From Posidonia oceanica (taxonomy: Eukaryota; Streptophyta; Magnoliopsida; Alismatales; Posidoniaceae): a stretch of DNA of 64,000 nt. Below, one piece after another: positions 57,000 to 64,000 of the stretch. The notes beneath the pieces were generated by a model. That model was given only the letters and a program-made list of their open reading frames with translations. It did no database searches and was not told the DNA's origin. The DNA lies in the NCBI GenBank assembly GCA_037176725.1, contig JAZBRS010000020.1, forward strand, positions 87,738,001-87,802,000, in the 5' to 3' direction. Position numbers and translations under genes: made by a program. How positions within the stretch are numbered: position 1 is the stretch's first letter; every line of letters starts with the position of its first letter.

Positions 57000-58290
57000 G
57001 AATCATTTAAGAAATTTGGCAAACAGGGTCACGAAAACTAAAGAATCATTTAAATCAACTGGAAAATCGATGGTCCGTGGAATATAGCCTGGAAAAAAAT
57101 TTCAGGTCTCATTACAATTTTAACTAGCTTATTCCACATTCTCACTTCCATGCTTGATGAAGTTTGAGAAAAAATCAGAGTCTATTCTGTGCCAATAAAG
57201 AAGGAATAGCTTTGACAAATAAAAGTAATTGTGTGATAGCATGCAATAAAACATATACTCTAATGAGTTAAGAGCTTGAACCTGCAAAAAAGGAAAAACA
57301 AAAGCATAGAACATCCATTGAAACCAAGAACCGGTGAGAGAGTACAAATTCACATGGAACACACTGAATAGCCTTCCTTCATCTTTAAATTCTAAAGTTC
57401 AGGACATAGCTCCTTTTCTCTTGAAGAATTCTAGTTGACAAATCATATAATAGAATTACAATATTGAGTAGCATCTCGTTTCAACTCCAAAAGGGAATTT
57501 AAGAAAACAAAAATGGACATGTGAGATCTAAAAAATCACAAAATTGTAGTTAAAGTTTACAAAGAAGATTTTTTTTTCAACTACACTAAAGTCCATCCTT
57601 TACTTATAGTATGAGTAGAGAGAATCATAATTTTAAAAAAGAGAGGTTTATTTACAATGTGGGTACATGTATGATTTAGGGCAATCAAGGTACATCTATC
57701 ATAGTCCATCAGCTCAAATTAGAAAGACCCAAATGAACCTTTGAGAGATGCAGTATAATAATCTGCAAATAGAGTCATATATGAATGTGGACAATACACA
57801 TAATTTCCAATTGAATAAAAAATAATGCAAAAGCAAATGATCATCTTAAAATTATAAGTACTTTATTGTTGATTCCAACTGAATTTAGTGTCCTTCAAAG
57901 AATGACTAAATCAGATAACCTCACACCACAACTATGCAAAATCCATTCATTTTAGTATTCTTATCAGTCTCAATGCAGTAGATAAATTTTACTAAAACAA
58001 GATGTAAGGAAACAAGTCAAAAATGTTACAACACAAGTTCAGCCCCAGTCCATTTTCACAAACTAAACTTATGCTTTGCCATTAAACCTAAACTTGATCC
58101 TCGTTAACCCTCCAAAAGTAGTGATTTTTCCAGAACTCAAAAGACCAGGGACATACCTTGGACCTGCCGTGCTGAGAAAAAGAGGAAGGATAGGTGAAGA
58201 CGAGAACTCCATTGCTTCACTTTGCAGTGAGATATGGAACGGAAGGGTAGAAGCAAGTGGAGGTTGCTGCTGCTGCAACTAGGGTTTTGG
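57000..58290. other. CACTA interior, no recognised gene
   Basis: AT-rich sequence. A short minus-strand frame at 58069-58278 (starting MQQQQPPLAST) shows no domain and could be a captured first exon or chance. The stretch at 54610-55620 on the other side of the kinase fragment is likewise AT-rich with nothing recognisable. Confidence 0.5.
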
Positions 58291-58295
58291 GGAAA

Positions 58296-58300
58296 TGAGA

Positions 58301-58352
<52 letters not shown>
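58296..58352. repeat. (GA)n microsatellite
   Basis: Nearly uninterrupted GA dinucleotides inside the CACTA element. Confidence 0.95.
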
Positions 58353-58355
<3 letters not shown>

Positions 58356-58555
58356 GGGTTAAGGTTTAGGGCTCACGCGTTCTAGCCGTCGGAGGTGGAG
58401 GTGGAGGTGTTGTAGGTCCAGTGGAGGTGGTGTCCATGGGATGGGAGGAGGCAGAGGCGAAGGGAGGAGGGCGAAGGTGGAGGTTCAGTGGAGGGGAGGA
58501 GAAGAAAGAATGAGGGTGAAAATCAGAGTTGGTGCGGGGAGACCGATTTTTAAGG

Positions 58556-58660
58556 CATATTAGCGAGGACTCAACGAGGACTTAGTGAGGATATGCCCTC
58601 GCTAAATCATCACGAGGACATGTCCTCGTTAAGTCCTAGCTATTTGTCCTCGCAAAAAGT
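58556..58660. repeat. CACTA subterminal repeats, right
   Basis: Copies of GCGAGGACT and its complement, including the perfect 16-bp palindrome CGAGGACATGTCCTCG near 58612-58627. Confidence 0.85.
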
Positions 58661-58676
58661 GAATTTTCTAGTAGTG

Positions 58677-61170
58677 CTGGTGCTGTCGGTGGGGTCTGTG
58701 GGGATGACCGGCGATGTTGTAGGGTCCGTTGATGGTAGTGCCGGGAGCACTGGGGCCGCTGGAGCTACTGATGGCAGTGCCGGGAGCATTGGGGCTGCCA
58801 GGGTTGAGGGAGATACGGACCTGGATGGTGCTGCGATTGAGTTTGTTGGTGATGCTGCCACTGCGTCTTTGAGTGTCCCCCGGGCAAGCTGGGAAAGGTT
58901 AAAAGAGGAGGTTGCGCCTATGGGATCGGAAGGATCCACCAGGGCGGAGCTGGACTCAGAAAGGACTAGGGTAAGGGAGAAGACCTCCGAGGTTCCGACA
59001 TCTTTAGAACCTACAGGCTCGGAAGAGGAAGGGTCGACTACACTAGGGTGTGCAAGTACTGGTGCATGTGTTAGTGTAGGTGCTGCCTCCTGCGCAACAA
59101 TGCTGATGATCTTTCGATCAATCAGGCGCTGAATGACATCTCGTAAAGTGAGGCAGTCATCCGTCGAGTGCCCCGTGGCCCGATGGAAACTACAGAACTG
59201 ATCCGTGTTATGCCACCGCGGAGGGGGATTCAATGATAGACGAACAACTGGGTGTCTCAGGAGTAACTCATCCTGGGAAAAGATGACACTCAAAGGCTCG
59301 GCCAGAGGAGTGTAATCGCCTTCAGCACGAGAAGGTCATCTTTGCTCCGGTTGGAGTCCTTGCCAAGCAAGTGTGACATGATGCACTGGCTCGATGGTGG
59401 CAGTGTGTGCAGTGTGTACAAGACTATGTGCGTAATCTAGCAGAGTAGAGTCTAGTTGACTTGCTGCATTGGCAGGCTCAGAGGGAGAATCGACATACGC
59501 GACGACATGCCGCTTGGGGTAGCCAAGAACGAAGTCACTATTGTTGTTGTTGCTGTAGCGGTTGCTGCTGCTAGAGGTGTTGTTGGTCTACCTAGCCATT
59601 GTAGAAAGTGCGAGGAAATTCCCACTTCGCAGTGAGCTTTCCATGCAGGCGCTAGCTCTAATCAGCATGTGTAACTAGTGACTAGTTGGATGGATAGCAG
59701 GGTCCTGGTCGCTGGTTGCACCCCCTTGATGATCATCTCGATAGATTCTTCATTGGAGGGTCTATCTCTGACCTGAACGGCTAAGGAGCGCCAGTGACCA
59801 ACATACTCCCTGAATGGCTCGTGGGGCCTCTGTCGGATGGCGACAAGATCCTCTCGCTTGGGGATCAAGTCGAGGTTGTAGGAGTACTGCTTGATGAACG
59901 CCTGGTAAAGATCCTTCCAAGTCTTGATCGTGGCCATGTCAAGGGAAGTGAACCACTTGAGCGTGTGGTCGGTCAGACTCTTCTGGAACAGGCAGATCAG
60001 GAGCCTTTTGTCAGCCTGAAGCTGAGCAAGGTCTCTGTAGTATGCCCTCAGCTGGGAGATGGGGCAGCCTCTACTATTATACTTTTTGAATTCCGCGATA
60101 CAGAATTTTGAAGGGAGTGTGGCCCTTGGAAAGTAGCAGAGGTCGTGGAATTGGTAGGACTGGCTGTCCGTGCCTTGCACTTGACGAAGCGCTCTTTCTA
60201 GATCACCCATCCTAGCATGGAGGGCGTCAGAAACTGCTGCTGGCGATGATTGTGCAGCTGAGGCAAGGAAAGCGTATGCCGTATGGGTTGCACGAAAGCG
60301 CTCCTCCGGATCCACTATCACGCCACCTGGTGTCGAGGCGTGAGGGCCAGCATACCTGTGGAGGGGTGGAAAGTATTGTGGCATGCATGCTAGGGTCTGA
60401 ACCTGATACAAAGGGGATGAATAGAAAGTATGCTGTGCAGTGTAAGGTGCAATGCGTGGAAGTAGCAGCTGTTGCACTGGCACAGCCCCAGGCAACGGGC
60501 TCAGAGGGTGCTGTACTACTGCCAATTCAAGGGACTGGCCACCAAGTGATGGAGTAGCATGCAGTGGATAGTGCTATGTAGGTGTAGGAGGCAGATAAGA
60601 CGCTCGCATCGCCAGAGCTATGAGGAGCTGGGGCGATGGCTAGGGCAGAAATGCAGTGTGGTGAGCCTGCAGAGCTATGGTGGGCTGCACCGGAACCTCA
60701 GGGGTCGGAAGGAAAGAGTGGACCACAATCGGGTTGAGTGCAAAAGCCATGCCTCACAACCTCTCAGCCTTAGCCAACAGACATTGTGCTCGCGAGGCAG
60801 GGCACTCATCAACCAATAGGCCAGGGTGCAAAGGGGTGTCCGCCAAAGGGGGCACGGAAATAGAGGAGTCAATAGGAGGAGACCCTATGACAGAAACAGC
60901 CATAGACGACTAGATTCCCGAGATGTGAAAGCCCTGGGAAGGAACGAAAGGCGACGCTCCTGGAGCCTGAGTGGCGGTCACCATGGTTGACTCGGTGACA
61001 AGCTCCAGATCGACTTAGGGCTACCCTTGTTCTAGATAAAGGGGTTGGGAAATCTGCTGCACCAGAAGGGGCAAAGAGATAGCAGATGTCAAAGTGAGGG
61101 AAGGAGGGATCGATATTAGGATCTCCTCCAACACCAAAGAGGAAGAAGGCTCGCCGGTTTGCTGGGCCAT
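58677..61170 (-). pseudogene. gag: Element D gag, decayed
   Basis: Probable start at the ATG at 61170 (MAQQTGEPSSS). The first stretch stops at a TAG at 61021. The capsid core is open in 59662-60525 (LKWFTSLDMATIKTW, FIKQYSYNLDLIPKRED, REYVGHWRSLAVQV). After a frame break near 59640 the zinc-knuckle part is in 58640-59293 (CSFHRATGHSTDDC) and continues into a Pro/Ala/Ser/Thr-rich tail that A and B have lost to a frameshift. The CACTA insertion at 58676 cuts the tail shortly before the splice donor at 54207. At least two frame breaks and several stops make it inactive. Confidence 0.9.
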
Positions 61171-62248
61171 AACGGATCGTGAGCGAGTGCGAATGGGTCT
61201 ACGGCTGAAAGTAGAGATACGAGACCTAAGATTAGCTATTGTCGTAGACGACTGATAGCTCGAAGACAGAGAAGAGGGATGCTCGAGTTCCTGGCGAAGG
61301 ATCTCACGGCTACCTGCGGACAGGAAAAGAAACAACAAAGGTGTTAGGGGATGGACGTAGTGCAAGTTATTAGGGTAGCATGAATGGCACACATGTAGAT
61401 GAATGCCCTATTATGCGCTCTTTCGCCTTGCATGTCCTGAGTAGGCTGCCTACTCGGACTTGCTCATGGGTATGGGTTTATTGACTTCAGTCAGAAAAAG
61501 TAGGTCCCTGTCTAAATCCAGGCCAAAGCTCAGGCAAACAACGGGTGGTGCGTTAGGAGCCTCGACCCTGCCAAAGCATGGATTGTACCCTTTACTAACA
61601 CCGACGCGACCCCAGACAAGGGGGGATAGACCGACCAACTCGTCCCACGCCAAAGTGACGGAATAAGAGATCAGGATTGTCCTTCTCAGACTAAGTGGGT
61701 GGACTCAGAGAGGAGAAGATGCATGCTTTCTAAATGCTCAATCATGCGGAGATGCTGCTAAGTGTTTTACTTGCATTTTATTTAGCCAAAAAAGGGGGAA
61801 AATTGCAAGTTTTGGCTCTAATTGTACTTAAATGTTATTGTAGCTTTTAAATTAAGCAAAGGGGGGAGCAAGCATGTTTCTAATATCCTAGGCATGGCAT
61901 TTGCAAAAAGGAAAGAAACATGGGGTCATGGCATGCAAGAAATCATACAATAAGGCAAAAGGCATGTGCTTGGCATGTGCAAGTGTTGTGTGCATGGTGG
62001 TGAAAGGAAATATTCATCACATCAAAAGGCATGTATGCATGGTATGTGCTTGTGTGGTGACATAACAATTGTGTAAAACAAAACATTCACCAATCAAAAG
62101 GCATGTATTATTGCATCAAGCAAGTATTTAGGCATGGCATTAAGCAAGAGATAAAGCATACATAAGCGAACAGGCAAGCATATAAGGCGAGCACAAGCGG
62201 AAAAACCATGCAAGCGAAAAGGCCAAAACGAATGTCGGAGTCTAAAAT
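61171..62248 (-). other. Element D leader
   Basis: Related to the A and B leaders. A strong 3' splice-site-like sequence on the sense strand (TTTCTTTTCCTGTCCGCAG) ends at the 61313/61314 boundary, followed by GTAGCC. The conserved block with ACTAACACCGACGCGACC is at about 61593-61612. Only one primer-site copy was noticed. Confidence 0.6.
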
Positions 62249-62265
62249 CCCCAGTGGAGTCGCCA
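62249..62265 (-). other. Primer binding site of element D (tRNA-Arg)
   Basis: Differs from the A/B site at one base (AGTGGAG instead of AGCGGAG on the plus strand). It lies two bases from the LTR start at 62268. Confidence 0.82.
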
Positions 62266-62267
62266 GC

Positions 62268-64000
62268 TGTCGTGACCATGCCTCGAACAGCGATGCTGGA
62301 ATTGACCAGCATGGGCGAAAAAGAGAGGTCACAAAGAATGGCGAAGAAAACAAAAGATAAAGCAAAACGGAGTCACCACCTAGTCTATTAAATCAGAAGA
62401 CGAGGAAAATCAAAGAAAAGCATGAAAAAACATGCAGATGTGTGCAATATAATGCAAAACATATGAATCGTGCCTGGGATAAGGGCATAATGGTCACTAC
62501 GGGCCAAGAGAAAGGGTAAGGACTCCTGTTACGCATGGGGAAGGTGTTAGGCACCCCTGATATGTCTGGAATCGGTGTTTTTAGGCTTTTCGCTCACATA
62601 TGCAAGAAATGTCGGTAGTGCTTGCCTTTAACTATATGCCCGAGGGCGAGGAATGCTATGCCATGTTATGAATGCTTTAACATACTTAATTACATGCCTA
62701 ACTTCCATGAATGCTTTAAATGTCGAGATACATGATGGAAATTAAACGTGCAATCTATGTGCTCAACAGCACTGCCAGTGTTCTGAACCGGGCGTGCCTC
62801 AGTTCATAAGAACTCCAGACAGTAAGCATCATCGCCCTAGATGCAATGCAGGCGCGAAACAAAACGTCAGGGGAAAACCATGCAATTGCAAAGTGGCGGC
62901 ATGAAACATGTATTTTTAAGTCATGCAAAACTTAGCAAAATCATGCTAAAAGACTAAACAAAGTTAACGTGTCATTATGCAACAATAATCAAAACAAATA
63001 AACAATGCCAAAGCGACACGAGCCATGAACAAGGCGGCAGCCAAGGGCTCAACACACTGTTTGGAACCTGGCCTAAGTCGTCGATCATCACGGCGACAGT
63101 GCACATCGCCGCTGTGCACAGCGATGGTTCAAGTCACTGCTCTGACTGGCGGCCAAGGCTGCTGCAGGCTTGCCTGACAGCAAATGGCTGTGAAACTTGC
63201 AAACAAGCATTTACACAAATAGATGGCATAACAAAGAACACATTCATGTAATCAAAATGAAAAAATTATGCCTGTATCACGCGATACACCGGCACAAAGT
63301 CAGGCCTGAAGACTATGAAAATACACAGTCGAGTTGCTGCTGCGAGTGGCGACACGACTGGCAGTCCCCTGGCCGGAGTTCGGTGCCAAACCATGCGCCG
63401 ATGGCGGTGCCTAAAATCAAACTGATGACTTGGGAAGCTCGACGGCATTCCCAGGAACACATGCATATAATTAGATTCGAAAATAAGGCTCTGGATCACC
63501 CCACTCACCTAATGGGTTTCCTCGCCGGCGGTCGATGCTTCTGACGACCATGGAAGAGGCCGAGGAGCTTCTAAGCTTATGCACAGCTCACAGGAAGCTA
63601 GGTGGAGGTGAGACGAAACTAAGGAAGCAAACAGAAAGCAAAACAAACAACTGGATGTCCCCAATCGCTTTCCTCGTTGTTGACGACCGTCCACGATGCC
63701 GTCCGGCCATGAGGGAGGCCGGGAGTGCAAATGGAGGCACCTGGGATGCTTGCAAGTAGCGGGGGGTATTGGTGGCTGTCTGGCGGAGCTAACGGGCCAC
63801 GTGCTCAAAGGCTGGATGGCCTCACATAGGCGGCGGTGCTCGCCAGTGCCAAGGAAGAAGAAGGTGTAAATGGCAAAAACAAGTGCCAAAAACGCGGGAA
63901 AAAGCATGAAAACAATCCACTACCTACGAGGAGTAAAACCAAATACAAAGGGGAGAGATTACCTAAGCGGAGGTGGTCGTCTTCTCCAACTCCTGCGAGA
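62268..64000 (-). repeat. Element D 5' LTR, runs past the window end
   Basis: Begins TGTCGTGACC on the plus strand, unlike the TGTAGTAATCC of A and B, but shares the conserved block at about 62519-62585 and the fold around ATTAAATC near 62385. Dyads of GGCGAC and GTGCACA words lie at about 63077-63125. The frames at 63197-63907 have no recognised domain. Only about 1.7 kb is visible. Confidence 0.8.

Larger units (their letters stand above)
54254..58676. mobile_element. Non-autonomous CACTA (En/Spm-type) DNA transposon carrying gene fragments
   Basis: Terminal inverted repeats begin CACTACTAGAAAA at both ends (13 bp identical) with a 3-bp target duplication CTG (54251-54253 and 58677-58679). 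Both features define the CACTA superfamily. Subterminal regions are packed with repeats and dyads of GCGAGGAC and AGTCCTCGC. No transposase (TNPD-like) frame is visible in 4.4 kb, so it would depend on an autonomous relative. The interior holds a truncated kinase gene with introns. Removing the element restores a gap-free match of D to B. Confidence 0.95.
51660..64000 (-). mobile_element. Element D: truncated gag-only retrotransposon, interrupted by a CACTA transposon
   Basis: Minus-strand order: 5' LTR (62268 to beyond the window), tRNA-Arg primer site 62249-62265, leader, decayed gag 58677-61170, CACTA insertion 54254-58676, then the 3' region 51660-54253. The 3' LTR, polypurine tract and first roughly 600 bases of the 3' region are missing where it meets the LTR of C. 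It is related to A and B throughout but clearly more diverged, and carries no enzyme genes. Confidence 0.88.

Noticed and set aside
58069..58278. First exon of the captured kinase
   Set aside because: The product has no glycine loop or lysine motif and no similarity to a CIPK N-terminus that I can see. Left as unassigned sequence.

Overview
This is a stretch of repetitive plant nuclear DNA. I see no intact host gene. It is made of LTR retrotransposons of the Tat branch of Ty3/gypsy, which is known only from plants, plus one CACTA DNA transposon. The lineage call rests on a second, archaeal-type RNase H in the pol of the outer element, an aspartic protease with a DNGSG active site, a CHHC-type gag zinc knuckle, and primer binding sites complementary to the 3' end of tRNA-Arg. 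The only host-gene sequence is a set of CIPK-type kinase exons carried inside the CACTA element. I cannot tell whether the plant is a monocot or a eudicot.

Layout. (1) Element C (plus strand, about 168-51631 with B inserted) is a decayed but structurally autonomous Tat element: gag, protease, RT, RNase H, archaeal RNase H, integrase, then an extra sense-strand ORF resembling the plant mobile domain/DUF7745 group, a tandem array in the 3' region, a polypurine tract and a 3' LTR. (2) Element B (minus strand, 10841-45820) inserted into the tandem array of C, with target duplication GCTGG. (3) Element A (minus strand, 21485-38412) inserted into the gag of B, with target duplication ATAGT. Removing A restores a gap-free gag alignment. 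(4) Element D (minus strand, about 51660 to beyond the window end) is a further relative, truncated at its 3' side against the LTR of C. (5) A 4.4 kb CACTA transposon (54254-58676) sits just behind the gag of D, with target duplication CTG.

A, B and D have long LTRs, a tRNA-Arg primer site, a long leader, one gag gene and a 3-4 kb non-coding 3' region, but no protease, RT or integrase. They are therefore gag-only non-autonomous retrotransposons (TR-GAG type). Their gag, primer site, polypurine tract and LTR blocks resemble those of C, so a C-like element is the natural supplier of enzymes. The order of events read from nesting is C, then B, then A; and D, then CACTA.

The least expected signals are not protein-coding. 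They are a second copy of the primer binding site locked in a 13-bp imperfect hairpin (A and B), hairpin modules in the 3' regions whose stems vary by compensatory changes, a conserved splice donor just past the end of gag, and a near-exclusive use of TAG among the premature stops of C.
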